From Prevotella sp. (GTDB taxonomy: Bacteria; Bacteroidota; Bacteroidia; Bacteroidales; Bacteroidaceae): DNA of 46,830 bases. The DNA is taken from positions 1-46,830 of the forward strand of contig JAGCPV010000174.1 in assembly GCA_017965475.1 (NCBI GenBank). Direction: 5' to 3'. Made by a program: the position numbers and the translations under genes. This document shows, one piece after another, positions 15,599 to 24,384 of the stretch. Below the pieces are notes generated by a model. That model was not told the DNA's origin. It did not search any database and worked only from the letters and a program-made list of their open reading frames with translations. The first letter of the stretch is position 1. Every line of letters starts with the position of its first letter.

Positions 15599-16039
15599 AT
15601 GAATCTGAAAGACATTCCCATTATTAGTCTCATCCCCCAGCGTCCTCCCTTTGTGATGGTGGATAGGGTGCTGACATGTGAAGCAGCAGATGCTGTTACG
15701 GAACTGGTGGTGCGCGAGGATAATATCTTTTTGGATGACAATGAGTTGTCGCCGGCAGGTATCATGGAGAACATGACTCAGTCGTGTGCCGCCAGAATGG
15801 GCTGTATCAACAGGGAACAGAAAGAATCCATCAAGATCGGCTTCATAGGCAATGTCCGGAACTGTACCATTATCAGACAACCCCGCTGTCATGAAGTACT
15901 GCATACCTATATCGAGATCGTGGAGGAGGTGTTCAACCTGACACTGGCCAATGTCACGACGAAGGTAGGTGATGAGGTCATTGCCACTGCCAGTATGAAG
16001 ATTGCATTGACAGATATCCAGGCGGCAGATCATGAATAA
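15599..16039 (+). CDS. ApeP-like 3-hydroxyacyl-ACP dehydratase (second copy)
   Basis: A 146-residue hotdog protein homologous to the dehydratase at 9916: LIPQRPPFVMVDRV, ELVVREDNIFLDD, MENMTQSCAARMGC and KIGFIGNVRNC match equivalent segments. It should dehydrate 3-hydroxyacyl-ACP intermediates of the polyene. The last eight bases overlap the thioesterase gene. Whether the two copies act together or on different chain lengths cannot be told from sequence. Confidence 0.83.
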   Translation: MNLKDIPIISLIPQRPPFVMVDRVLTCEAADAVTELVVREDNIFLDDNELSPAGIMENMTQSCAARMGCINREQKESIKIGFIGNVRNCTIIRQPRCHEVLHTYIEIVEEVFNLTLANVTTKVGDEVIATASMKIALTDIQAADHE

Positions 16040-16487
16040 TTCTCAAACAATGACAGAGACATTCTTGAAATCCACTTTCCGCTTCAAGATCAGGTTTAGC
16101 GAGGTAGATGCCATGAGGGTCGTCTGGCATGGGGCATACGTGAAGTATCTGGAGGATGCCCGGGAATATTTCGGACAGGAGTATGGTCTGGACTACAACC
16201 TGATCGTGGATAATGGCTATTATGCGCCGATCGTTGACATGTCTATTCAATACAAACAGCCGTTGAAATATGGGATGCAGCCGGAGATGACGATCAGCTA
16301 TTGTCCGTCAGAGGCCGCGAAGATTGTGTTCGAATATGAGATTCGTCATCCCGAGGACGGCAGTATCATGGCAACAGGCCGGACCGTGCAGGTCTTTATG
16401 GATCCAAATTATCAATTAGTATGGGACATGCCCGCCTTCTACACGGAATGGATGAAACGATGGGATGTCTATAGTAAAGAGGTGTAA
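16032..16487 (+). CDS. Acyl-CoA/ACP thioesterase (4HBT hotdog family)
   Basis: A 151-residue hotdog thioesterase. RFSEVDAMRVVWHGAYVKYLEDAREYF is the 4-hydroxybenzoyl-CoA thioesterase/YbgC signature with the catalytic Asp26 and a nearby His. Aryl polyene clusters carry such a gene (ApeK-like) to release the finished chain or edit stalled ones. An alternative start, ATG at 16050, would remove the overlap with the dehydratase. Confidence 0.85.
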   Translation: MNNSQTMTETFLKSTFRFKIRFSEVDAMRVVWHGAYVKYLEDAREYFGQEYGLDYNLIVDNGYYAPIVDMSIQYKQPLKYGMQPEMTISYCPSEAAKIVFEYEIRHPEDGSIMATGRTVQVFMDPNYQLVWDMPAFYTEWMKRWDVYSKEV

Positions 16488-16493
16488 GGAATC

Positions 16494-17696
16494 ATGGAAT
16501 CGATATATGTAACAGGTGCAGGCGTTGTATCGGCTATTGGCATCGGTAAGAACGAGACACTGACATCCCTGTTGGAAGGTGCGAGTGGTATTCGACAGAT
16601 GAAATATCTACCGTCCATTCACAAAGATCTCCCTGTGGGAGAAGTCCAGTTCAGCAATGAGGAGATGATGCAGATGCTTGGTGTGGAATACAATCCTTTC
16701 CTGACGCGTTCCGCTCTGATGGGCAGGCTCGCCTTACGGGAGGCTCTGGAACAGGCAGGTCTTGCGGGTGAGCAGTTAAATGATATCCCCTTCATATCGG
16801 CAACGACTGTGGGCGGTATGGATCGGAGAGAGTTGTTCTTCGCTAAAGAGAAGGAGTGTGACAGTGCTCATGCACATGCGCTTATCTCCACCCATAATTG
16901 CGCAGACAGCACAGAGATGATTGCCGATTATTTCGGTCAGTTCGCCTCTTTGTCAACCGTCTCAACGGCCTGCTCTTCTGCAACGAATGCCATCATCACA
17001 GGTGCAAACATGTTGCGCTGTGGCATGGCGGAGAAGGTGGTCGTTGGTGGTGCCGAGTGCCTGACCATGTTCCACCTGAATGGATTCAATACGTTGATGA
17101 TCCTGGATCACCAGCCTTGCAGACCTTTCGACAAGGATCGGGCAGGCTTGAACCTGGGTGAAGGTGCTGCCTATCTGGTGCTGGAGACAGCTGCATCTGT
17201 TGAGAAACGTGGTGTGCAGCCTCTGTGTCTGCTCAGTGGCTATGGGAATGCCTGTGATGCTTTCCACCAGACCGCTTCGTCTCCTGAGGGAGAAGGTGCT
17301 GTCCTGGCTATGGAGAAAGCCCTGCAATTGGCAGGATTACAGCCTTCGGATATCCAGTATATCAATGCCCATGGTACAGGAACACCTAATAATGATGAGA
17401 GTGAGAGTCACGCCATCAGTCGTGTTTTCGGCAACCATCTACCTCCTGTATCTTCCACCAAGTCGTTTACTGGTCATACAACCAGTGCATCCGGCAGTAT
17501 TGAGGCTGTCTTCTGTATATTGGCTCTCAAGCATCAGTTCCTGCCAGTGAATATCAACTGGCACACGCCGATGGAGGATGGGATTATCCCCGTGATGGAT
17601 CCTCATCCCCAGACAGAGATCAAGCATATCCTGAGTAACGCCTTTGGATTCGGTGGCAATGATTCCTCTCTGATATTGTCTAAATATGATGCCTGA
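16494..17696 (+). CDS. Beta-ketoacyl-ACP synthase (third active KS)
   Basis: A 400-residue FabB/FabF-type condensing enzyme: Cys160 in STACSSATNAI, His293 in NAHGTGTPNNDESE and His328 in SFTGHTTSASGS, with NAFGFGGNDSSLIL near the C terminus. The NDESE and GGNDSS variants resemble the KSs of aryl polyene clusters. It directly precedes, one base apart, the catalytically dead KS-like chain-length factor, so these two are the likely KS-CLF heterodimer for polyene elongation. Confidence 0.9.
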   Translation: MESIYVTGAGVVSAIGIGKNETLTSLLEGASGIRQMKYLPSIHKDLPVGEVQFSNEEMMQMLGVEYNPFLTRSALMGRLALREALEQAGLAGEQLNDIPFISATTVGGMDRRELFFAKEKECDSAHAHALISTHNCADSTEMIADYFGQFASLSTVSTACSSATNAIITGANMLRCGMAEKVVVGGAECLTMFHLNGFNTLMILDHQPCRPFDKDRAGLNLGEGAAYLVLETAASVEKRGVQPLCLLSGYGNACDAFHQTASSPEGEGAVLAMEKALQLAGLQPSDIQYINAHGTGTPNNDESESHAISRVFGNHLPPVSSTKSFTGHTTSASGSIEAVFCILALKHQFLPVNINWHTPMEDGIIPVMDPHPQTEIKHILSNAFGFGGNDSSLILSKYDA

Positions 17697-17697
17697 C

Positions 17698-18735
17698 ATG
17701 AAACGAAATAGAATATACGTACAAGCAGCTGAGCAGATCTCAATCCAACAACCCTTGTCGGAGCAGTGGATGGAGGAACCCCTCTATTACCATGATATTC
17801 TGGTGAAAGCGATAGACCCCTCTTTCAAGGATTATCTGTCGCCTGGTGAGGTGAGAAGGATGGGTGGTCTGATGAAACGTGCGCTTGTCACCGCTTTGAA
17901 AGTCCTGAAGGATACGGGAATTGAGCATCCCGACGCCATCATCACCGGTACCAGTATCGGTAGTCTCGATTACACGGAGAAATTCCTGGAAGCAATGGTG
18001 GAGAACGGCGAGGAGACGCTTAGTCCTACCTATTTTATGCAGTCAACCCATAACACGGTGGGCGCCACATTAGGTATTTACACCAAGACACATAAGTATA
18101 ATACGACTTATTCGCATGGTGGCTTCAGTTTTGACCTCGCGCTGTTGGATGCCTGGATGCAGATGCAGTTAGGTGAGATCTCCACAGCTTTGGTGGGAGG
18201 ACATGATGAGATGGTGGAGTCGTATTTCAAGCTGCTTCAGAAGGCCGGATACGTGGGTGTGGAAGGTATGGACCCCTGTGGGGAAATAGCCATGTCAATG
18301 ATGCTCAATAGGAGCGAAAGTTCGGAGGATCTTTGTGAATTGGCTGGTATTAGCATCTTCCAGCTGTCATCCGAGGCTATGCTGAAGACGAGCCTGGATA
18401 AGATGTTGGATGAGGCTGGGATGACGATGGATGATATCAGTGCCGTGATGACAGGTATCAATGGTAATTCTGTGAATGATGAGCCTTATCAGAAATGTTT
18501 CGGGCTTTTCTCCCGGGATATACCCTTCCTGCACTATAAGCATCTCTTCGGAGAGAATTACACATCTTCGGCGTTAGGGGCATATGTAGCAGCCAGTTGC
18601 CTGAAGAAGGGACTCCTGCCGTCATTCCTCTTTGATGATCCACGTCAGGCCTCTTCATCAGCGCCCAAGGCTATCCTTCTGCTGAACCAGATGAACGGAA
18701 AGGAGTTCTCATTCATTCTGTTGAAGAAGAAATGA
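17698..18735 (+). CDS. KS-like chain-length factor, catalytic residues lost
   Basis: About 345 residues with the thiolase-fold order of a KS, but all three catalytic positions are changed. The Cys site reads TYSHGGFSF, the first His motif reads TGINGNSVND (Asn for His), and the second reads HLFGENYTSS (Glu for His). This is the pattern of chain-length factors such as ApeC, which pair with an active KS. An ATG at 17686 would overlap the KS by 11 bases; the ATG at 17698, one base after the stop, is preferred. It overlaps the next gene by four bases. Confidence 0.82.
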   Translation: MKRNRIYVQAAEQISIQQPLSEQWMEEPLYYHDILVKAIDPSFKDYLSPGEVRRMGGLMKRALVTALKVLKDTGIEHPDAIITGTSIGSLDYTEKFLEAMVENGEETLSPTYFMQSTHNTVGATLGIYTKTHKYNTTYSHGGFSFDLALLDAWMQMQLGEISTALVGGHDEMVESYFKLLQKAGYVGVEGMDPCGEIAMSMMLNRSESSEDLCELAGISIFQLSSEAMLKTSLDKMLDEAGMTMDDISAVMTGINGNSVNDEPYQKCFGLFSRDIPFLHYKHLFGENYTSSALGAYVAASCLKKGLLPSFLFDDPRQASSSAPKAILLLNQMNGKEFSFILLKKK

Positions 18736-19088
18736 TACTGAAATTGTTGCCCATATCATTGTTACAGTGCATGCTCCTGTCTGGAGGACAGGTTCTCATG
18801 AAGTACGGGCTTACCAAGGCTGGTGACTTCTCCATGTCGCTGTCATACTTCCAAAGACTGCTGATCAATTGGCAGTTCATCTGTTGTGGGCTGTGCTATG
18901 GTGCCGGTTCCATCCTGTGGATGTATATCATCAAGCATTTCCCCTTCAGTATGGCATACCCGATGGTCAGTCTCAGTTATGTCATGGGCATCTTTGCTGC
19001 CATCATCTTCTTCCACGAACAGATTCCCATGACCAGGTGGATTGGGGTATTTATGATATTAACAGGTTGTGTTCTTATAGCAAAATAG
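18732..19088 (+). CDS. Small EamA/SMR-like four-helix membrane protein
   Basis: A 118-residue integral membrane protein with four hydrophobic helices: LLPISLLQCMLLSGGQVLM, WQFICCGLCYGAGSILWMYI, FSMAYPMVSLSYVMGIFAAI and WIGVFMILTGCVLIA. The SMAYPMVSLSYV motif and length match half-size EamA/SMR transporters such as the ArnE/ArnF flippase subunits. In this setting it may move a lipid-linked intermediate across the inner membrane; substrate unknown. ATGA overlap with the chain-length factor gene shows coupling. Confidence 0.78.
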   Translation: MILKLLPISLLQCMLLSGGQVLMKYGLTKAGDFSMSLSYFQRLLINWQFICCGLCYGAGSILWMYIIKHFPFSMAYPMVSLSYVMGIFAAIIFFHEQIPMTRWIGVFMILTGCVLIAK

Positions 19089-19091
19089 AAT

Positions 19092-19724
19092 ATGAAAAGA
19101 ATAACGTTTATCATGCTGACTTTTGTCATGGCGCTTCAGATGTCTGGACAGACCAAACTGACAGCTGAGCAGCAGAAGCAGATTATTGAGAAGATCGACA
19201 AGGGGGCCTCGGCCACGAAGACGCTGCAGTGTGACTTCACCCAGACGAAGACCATGAAATTATTGAAGAAGGAGATGCAGTCGAAAGGTGTGATGTATTT
19301 CAAGCAGCCGAATAAGCTGAGGTGGCAATATACCGCCCCGTATGACTATGTCTTTATCATGAATAATGATAAGGTCCGCATCAAATCTACGAAATCCACT
19401 CAGGATATCAGTGTTCAGGGAAATAAGATGTTCCGTCAGATTACCAGCATCATCCTCAACAGCATCACGGGAGGAGGTCTGAAGAGTACATCTGATTTTG
19501 ATGTGGAGATCTACAAATCGGATCAGGGCTATTTCGCCCGCTTATATCCCAAGAAGAAGGAAGTGAAGCAGATCTACAATACCATTGAGATCTATTTCAA
19601 TCCTGCCCTGACTTTGGTCAGCAGTGTGAAGATGATCGAGAAATCTGGAGATGTCACGGTTGTCAAGATGAGCAACATGAAAGCGAATGTTTCCATTGAT
19701 GAGAAAGTGTTTAGCATTGATTAG
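19092..19724 (+). CDS. LolA-like outer membrane lipoprotein carrier
   Basis: A 210-residue periplasmic protein with a Sec signal peptide (MKRITFIMLTFVMALQMSG) and a LolA fold: CDFTQTKTMKLLKKEMQSKGVMYFKQPNKLRWQY region, DYVFIMNNDKVRI and a long beta-sheet tail. LolA homologs are regular members of aryl polyene clusters, where they are thought to carry the lipid across the periplasm. The downstream gene overlaps its 3' end. Confidence 0.87.
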   Translation: MKRITFIMLTFVMALQMSGQTKLTAEQQKQIIEKIDKGASATKTLQCDFTQTKTMKLLKKEMQSKGVMYFKQPNKLRWQYTAPYDYVFIMNNDKVRIKSTKSTQDISVQGNKMFRQITSIILNSITGGGLKSTSDFDVEIYKSDQGYFARLYPKKKEVKQIYNTIEIYFNPALTLVSSVKMIEKSGDVTVVKMSNMKANVSIDEKVFSID

Positions 19725-20148
19725 TCTTTTGTGGCTGACAGGACTGGGTTCTGTTCATGCCATGCAGGAAGTGCCGGATTCCGTGACGTGTCTGGAGTAC
19801 AACCTGTTGATGCAGGCACGAGGGAACGAGGTGACTGGCATCTGCATCATGAACAAAGAATCTGAAGACCAGATCGTTGGCACGGTCGTCAATGGGTTTG
19901 GTATCAAGGCATTTGATTTTTCCTATACCAATGGCAAGGCCCGTATATTCAATGTGATAGGTCCTCTTAACAAGTGGTATATCAAGAAGGTGCTAAAGGG
20001 TGATTTCACTTTCATCCTGTCGAACATCTTCCGTGGTGAGGATGCCGTCAAGAAGAAGAGGCGCATCTCATTCCTGCCAAATGGTGATATCAGTGTCAAT
20101 AACGCGAGATACAAAATTAACTATCTATTTACTCCCATAACAGACTGA
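19699..20148 (+). CDS. Exported protein of unknown function between LolA and a FabZ-like gene
   Basis: About 149 residues. The N terminus MRKCLALISLLWLTGLGSVHA is a clear signal peptide, which is why the ATG at 19699 is chosen over 19687. The mature part is beta-rich (LEYNLLMQARGNEVTGICIMN, IVGTVVNGFGIKAFDFSY). Aryl polyene clusters of Proteobacteria carry a DUF3261/LolB-like lipoprotein beside LolA. This may be a Bacteroidetes counterpart, but it has no evident lipobox and the match is not certain. It overlaps lolA by 26 bases and ends two bases before the next gene. Confidence 0.7.
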   Translation: MRKCLALISLLWLTGLGSVHAMQEVPDSVTCLEYNLLMQARGNEVTGICIMNKESEDQIVGTVVNGFGIKAFDFSYTNGKARIFNVIGPLNKWYIKKVLKGDFTFILSNIFRGEDAVKKKRRISFLPNGDISVNNARYKINYLFTPITD

Positions 20149-20150
20149 CT

Positions 20151-20519
20151 ATGAAATTGTTGAATGACTTCTATAGTATTGTTGACGAGACATCTTCTGA
20201 CGGCATATATAATTGTAAGGTGAAGATGAATCCCCAGCATGGTCTTTATAAGGTCCACTTCCCAGGTAATCCTGTGACCCCTGGTGTTTGTCTTGTCCAG
20301 ATGGCGACGGAGATTCTTGAACACAAATACGACAAGAAGTTCCTGTTAAGTGAGGCTGTAAACATCAAGTTCCGTAAGACGGTAGGTCCCCATGATGAAC
20401 CTTCCTTTGTCTTTAATAAGGTGGTCTTTGAGGATGATCAGCTGAAAACGAGTTTGAATATCGAAGACAGCGAGAATCAGTTCGTTAAGATGTCGCTGGT
20501 ATATCAGGTTGCTGATTGA
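20151..20519 (+). CDS. FabZ/ApeI-like hotdog protein
   Basis: A 122-residue hotdog-fold protein with the FabZ/FabA signature HFPGNPVTPGVCLVQM; His36 fits the catalytic histidine. The acidic partner found in FabZ (Glu) or FabA (Asp) is replaced by Gln50, so dehydration may be impaired or use another residue. ApeI-like proteins of this type work beside ApeP dehydratases in aryl polyene assembly. It lies two bases after the exported protein and is followed directly by a glycosyltransferase. Confidence 0.78.
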   Translation: MKLLNDFYSIVDETSSDGIYNCKVKMNPQHGLYKVHFPGNPVTPGVCLVQMATEILEHKYDKKFLLSEAVNIKFRKTVGPHDEPSFVFNKVVFEDDQLKTSLNIEDSENQFVKMSLVYQVAD

Positions 20520-20533
20520 TAGCTATTGGTTCG

Positions 20534-21274
20534 ATGGATAAGAAACTGTGTGTCATCATTCCGACGTATAACAACGTCCAGACCATTGGAAAAGTGGTAC
20601 AGGACGTGCTGTTATTCTGTCCTCAGGTAATTGTCGTCGATGATGGTTGCACAGACGGAACACTTGATGTTCTCAACACTTTATCCCAGAACATTCAGAT
20701 CATATCTTACCAGCCGAATAGGGGAAAGGGCCATGCCTTGGTGGCTGGCTTCAGAAAGGCCAAGGAACTGGGATTCACCCATGCCATTACGATAGATGCA
20801 GATGGTCAGCACTTTGCCGACGACATCCCCCAGCTGATTGGGGAGATGGAAAAGAATCCGCAGGCGATCATCGTTGGCTGCCGTAATCTCACGGAAAAGA
20901 ACATGCCTCGTCAGAATACGTTTGCCAATCGTTTCTCAAACTTCTGGTTTCGTTTACAGACAGGTATTAACCTCTCAGATACCCAGAGTGGTTACAGGCT
21001 CTATACGTTGTCCTCACTTCGGGGACTGAATCTGATCACTTCCCGATATGAAGCAGAATTGGAACTGTTGGTCTTTGCCGCATGGGCTGGTGTTCAGATG
21101 ATCTCTGTGCCCGTGAAGGTGTATTATCCCCCCGTGGAGGAAAGGGTTAGCCATTTCCGTCCTGTGTATGATTTCGTGCGCATCAGCATCCTCAATACCA
21201 TCTTGTGTGTGGCTGCATTTTTCTATGGTTTTCCCAGACGTCTCGCACGGCGTATAAAAAGATTGTTCAAATGA
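20534..21274 (+). CDS. Glycosyltransferase family 2
   Basis: A 246-residue GT-A enzyme of the dolichyl-phosphate mannosyltransferase-like GT2 group. CVIIPTYNN opens the nucleotide-binding fold, VVDDGCTDGT binds the nucleotide, IDADGQH is the metal-binding DxD equivalent and QTGINLSDTQSGYRLY matches the acceptor region. The C terminus ends with a hydrophobic stretch and basic residues (FFYGFPRRLARRIKRLFK), consistent with membrane contact. GT2s of this kind occur in aryl polyene clusters. An earlier TTG at 20516 is possible, but the ATG at 20534 starts the fold. Confidence 0.87.
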   Translation: MDKKLCVIIPTYNNVQTIGKVVQDVLLFCPQVIVVDDGCTDGTLDVLNTLSQNIQIISYQPNRGKGHALVAGFRKAKELGFTHAITIDADGQHFADDIPQLIGEMEKNPQAIIVGCRNLTEKNMPRQNTFANRFSNFWFRLQTGINLSDTQSGYRLYTLSSLRGLNLITSRYEAELELLVFAAWAGVQMISVPVKVYYPPVEERVSHFRPVYDFVRISILNTILCVAAFFYGFPRRLARRIKRLFK

Positions 21275-22017
21275 AAAGATCCATGTATATTATCAGGCAG
21301 ACAGCCTACACGTTTTTTTCATTCTGCTACTTCTTAGGCTTTGCCATCGATATGACGGTGCGGGGCTTCTTTCTGATTACGTTGGGAGGAGCTACTGAAG
21401 AGCATAAAAGAAAGTATCATGCGGTCCTTCAGCGTAAGTCACGTTTTGTGATCAATCATGTGCCAGGTACGACGTTCTCCTACAGCAACCCTGAGGATGA
21501 GACCTTTGAGAAGCCGTCTGTCATTATCAGCAACCATCAGTCTCACCTGGATCTGATGGCGATCATGATGCTGACCCCCAATCTGATCATCTTGACCAAG
21601 AAGTGGGTGTGGCATAATCCGTTCTATGGCATTGTCATCCGCTATGCGGATTATTTCCCTATCACAGATACGGATCAGATGACGCAGGATATCGAGAGAA
21701 AGGTTAAGGAGGGCTATTCGGTGGTGATCTTCCCAGAAGGTACCCGTTCTCCGGATAGTAAGATCATGCGTTTCCATCGGGGTGCCTTTTATCTGGCAGA
21801 GAACCTCGATCTGGATATCGTACCGGTATATATCAATGGATTTGGTCAGGTATTGCCCAAGGAGTCGTTTCATCTCCATCCTGGTCATATGTCTGTAGAA
21901 GTGATGAAAAGGGTTCGCCGTGATGATCCGCAGGAAGCATGTGGATATCGGGAGATGACCAAGAGGTTGCACGGCGTATATTTGAGAAAACATGAAGAAA
22001 TGCGTCATCATAGGTAG
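21271..22017 (+). CDS. 1-acyl-sn-glycerol-3-phosphate acyltransferase-like (PlsC family)
   Basis: A 248-residue membrane acyltransferase. NHQSHLD (N88 to D94) is the catalytic H(x4)D motif, FPEGTRS (154-160) binds the phosphate-bearing acceptor, and YFPITDTD and IVPVYINGFGQVLPK follow. The N-terminal helix is hydrophobic (YTFFSFCYFLGFAIDM). It starts at ATG 21271, overlapping the GT2 stop (ATGA). Together with the LpxL-like enzymes it suggests the pigment is built into, or onto, a glycerolipid. Confidence 0.87.
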   Translation: MKRSMYIIRQTAYTFFSFCYFLGFAIDMTVRGFFLITLGGATEEHKRKYHAVLQRKSRFVINHVPGTTFSYSNPEDETFEKPSVIISNHQSHLDLMAIMMLTPNLIILTKKWVWHNPFYGIVIRYADYFPITDTDQMTQDIERKVKEGYSVVIFPEGTRSPDSKIMRFHRGAFYLAENLDLDIVPVYINGFGQVLPKESFHLHPGHMSVEVMKRVRRDDPQEACGYREMTKRLHGVYLRKHEEMRHHR

Positions 22018-23476
22018 TGGCTTAGGAGGCTTGTCCTGTGGCTGTGTCCTTGCGAAGAATGGCTACGATGTAACCATCTTGGAGCAGGGAACACAGATCG
22101 GAGGCTGTCTTCAGTGTTTCCGACGTGGTGATACCGTCTTTGAGACGGGCATGCACTATATCGGAAGTGCCGACCCTGGTCAGACGCTCCACACGATATG
22201 GCATTATCTGGGTATCGATGATATTCCTCTGGAGAGGCTTAACTCTGATGGGTATGATGTGATCTCGTTCCAAGGAGAGCATTTCAGATTTGCCAATGGG
22301 AAGGAGAACTTTGTCAACACGCTGGCGGAACAATTCCCCCAAAGCAAGGATGAACTGGCGAAATTCCATGATCTGATTCATGTCGTGACCTCAGCAGCAG
22401 CGATGCACTCCCTGAATAGTGATGTGGATCTGGACGTCAATGCGAATTACCAGATTGTCAGTGTCAACAAAGTGATAGACAGTGTCATCAGTGATCCTGT
22501 GCTACGGCAGGTGCTTGCAGGGATTCAGCCCCTTTATGCAGGAGAAAAGGACCACACACCGTTCTTTACACATGCTTTGATCTTTGACTTCTATAATCAG
22601 AGTGCCTTCCGCATCGTGGGAGGTAGTAGTCTGGTCGCAGAGTCGCTTCAGAAGTCGCTTCAGAGAAACGGAGGACGGGTATTGGTACGTCATAAGGCAG
22701 AGAAGATAGAATGTGATGAGACACACGCCACGGCCGTGATCACTGCTGATGGTGAACGTTTTTCTGCTGATCTGGTGATCAGTGCCATCCATCCGGCACG
22801 TACGATGCCGCTTATCGATAGTCACTTGATCCGGCCTGTCTATAGAAGACGAGTAGGGAATGCAAGGAACACCACGTCGGCATTCACGGTATATCTGAAG
22901 TTCAAGAAGAATACCGTGAAGTATCTGGACAGTAACCTCTATTATTACCGTTCTGATACTACCTGGGGATGTAAAGACTACGACGAACGTTCATGGCCCA
23001 AGTGTCTGCTCTATATGCATTCCTGTCATGAGAAGAATCCGGTATATGCCGAAGCCGGTGAAATTCTTACCTATATGAGTATCGACGAGGTGCAGCAGTG
23101 GCTTGGTACGCATGTCGGACGCCGTGGTGAGGATTATGAAGCTTTCAAAAGAAGGAAGGCGGAGACCGTGATCGCTGCATTGGAACAGGAAATACCAGGG
23201 ATCAGTGGTCAGATAGAGCAATATTACACTTCGACGCCTTTGACTTATCTGGATTATACAGATGTCCCTGATGGTGCGATGTATGGCATTGCCAAAGACG
23301 TGATGGAGTTAGGACAAATCGGAATTACCAGTAAGACGAGAATCCCTAATCTCTTACTGACAGGACAGAGTATTACCTGTCACGGGATGATGGGTGTCTT
23401 AGCAGGTAGTCTGATTACCTGTTCTGAAGTCCTGACGAGAGAAACTCTCTTTTCTCAATTAAAACAGACCAGTTGA
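21992..23476 (+). CDS. FAD-dependent phytoene dehydrogenase-like oxidoreductase
   Basis: A 494-residue flavoprotein of the CrtI/retinol-saturase type. CVIIGSGLGGLSCGCVLAKNGYDVTILEQ is the N-terminal dinucleotide fold, IGGCLQCFRRGDTVFETGMHYIG follows, FRIVGGSSLVAESLQKSLQRNGG is the central FAD motif and LLLTGQSITCHGMMGVLAGS the C-terminal one. Such enzymes desaturate or isomerise polyenes and are common in flexirubin-type clusters; the exact step is not known. It overlaps the acyltransferase gene by 26 bases and is one base from darA. Confidence 0.87.
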   Translation: MKKCVIIGSGLGGLSCGCVLAKNGYDVTILEQGTQIGGCLQCFRRGDTVFETGMHYIGSADPGQTLHTIWHYLGIDDIPLERLNSDGYDVISFQGEHFRFANGKENFVNTLAEQFPQSKDELAKFHDLIHVVTSAAAMHSLNSDVDLDVNANYQIVSVNKVIDSVISDPVLRQVLAGIQPLYAGEKDHTPFFTHALIFDFYNQSAFRIVGGSSLVAESLQKSLQRNGGRVLVRHKAEKIECDETHATAVITADGERFSADLVISAIHPARTMPLIDSHLIRPVYRRRVGNARNTTSAFTVYLKFKKNTVKYLDSNLYYYRSDTTWGCKDYDERSWPKCLLYMHSCHEKNPVYAEAGEILTYMSIDEVQQWLGTHVGRRGEDYEAFKRRKAETVIAALEQEIPGISGQIEQYYTSTPLTYLDYTDVPDGAMYGIAKDVMELGQIGITSKTRIPNLLLTGQSITCHGMMGVLAGSLITCSEVLTRETLFSQLKQTS

Positions 23477-23477
23477 G

Positions 23478-24368
23478 ATGAAGATAGCAGTATTCTATTA
23501 TACCCAGAGCGGACAAGCACTCGACGCTGTCAAGCATATCTGTAGCGAGGTGACAGGTTCTGTCATCTATAAGCAGATCGTGCCTCAGCAGACATATCCT
23601 TTCCCATGGAGCAAAGACGAGTTCTTTGGTGTTTTCCCGGAGACGCGTCTTGGAATGCCGCCCTCAGGGATTGAACCCCTGGATTTCTCGGATATAGAGG
23701 ATGCTGATCTGGTGATGGTGGTTGGACAATCATGGTTCCTGTCTCCCTCACTTCCTCTTCAGTCCTTCTTCGAGGATCTGGATGTGAAAGCCTATCTGAC
23801 AGGAAGGGATGTTGTCTTCGTTAATGCCTGTCGTAATATGTGGCTGATGACAAGTCGGAAGGTTAAAGTGTATTTGGAAACTGCTAACGCCAACTTGTTG
23901 GGACACATTGTTTTACAGGACAGGGTACCAAACCTGATAAGTGCTGCTACAGTCGTCCGTTGGCTGATGTATGGAAAGAAAGAGGCCGCATGGCTATTGC
24001 CCAGTGCTGGCATCTCTCAGGAAGACTTATCCTCAGCCTCCCGCTTCGGCAAGATCATGGCAAGTTCATGGGAGAAGGGAGATCTGGCTCATCTGCAGAC
24101 AGACCTCTTATCGGCAGGTGCCATTCAGTATAAGCCCTCGGTGTTGTTTTTGGAGAAGGTGGGGCATCGTATGTTTGGCATCTGGGCCAAATTCATCCGA
24201 CGGAAGGGAGGCTTTGGAGACGAGAGACGTCGTTTCCGGATCAATCTCTTCTTCTATTACCTCCTGACGGTCCTGTTCTTGGTATCCCCCTTTGCGCAGA
24301 TCGTATTTTACCTGACATACCCCCTACACAGGGTTCATCATCATAAGCAGATAGATTGTAATCTCTAA
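23478..24368 (+). CDS. darA: Dialkylresorcinol condensing enzyme DarA
   Basis: A 296-residue DarA. The N terminus MKIAVFYYTQSGQ is a flavodoxin-like fold. FPFPWSKDEFFGVFPETRLG, QSWFLSPSLPLQSFF, ACRNMWLMTSRKVK and LPSAGISQEDL are segments I recognise from Bacteroidetes DarA proteins. A C-terminal hydrophobic helix (FFYYLLTVLFLVSPFAQIVFYL) anchors it. DarA, with the KAS III-like DarB, condenses two acyl chains and cyclises/aromatises them to a 2,5-dialkylresorcinol, the alcohol part of flexirubins. It lies 16 bases before darB. Confidence 0.92.
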   Translation: MKIAVFYYTQSGQALDAVKHICSEVTGSVIYKQIVPQQTYPFPWSKDEFFGVFPETRLGMPPSGIEPLDFSDIEDADLVMVVGQSWFLSPSLPLQSFFEDLDVKAYLTGRDVVFVNACRNMWLMTSRKVKVYLETANANLLGHIVLQDRVPNLISAATVVRWLMYGKKEAAWLLPSAGISQEDLSSASRFGKIMASSWEKGDLAHLQTDLLSAGAIQYKPSVLFLEKVGHRMFGIWAKFIRRKGGFGDERRRFRINLFFYYLLTVLFLVSPFAQIVFYLTYPLHRVHHHKQIDCNL

Positions 24369-24384
24369 AATATAAACATATTAT

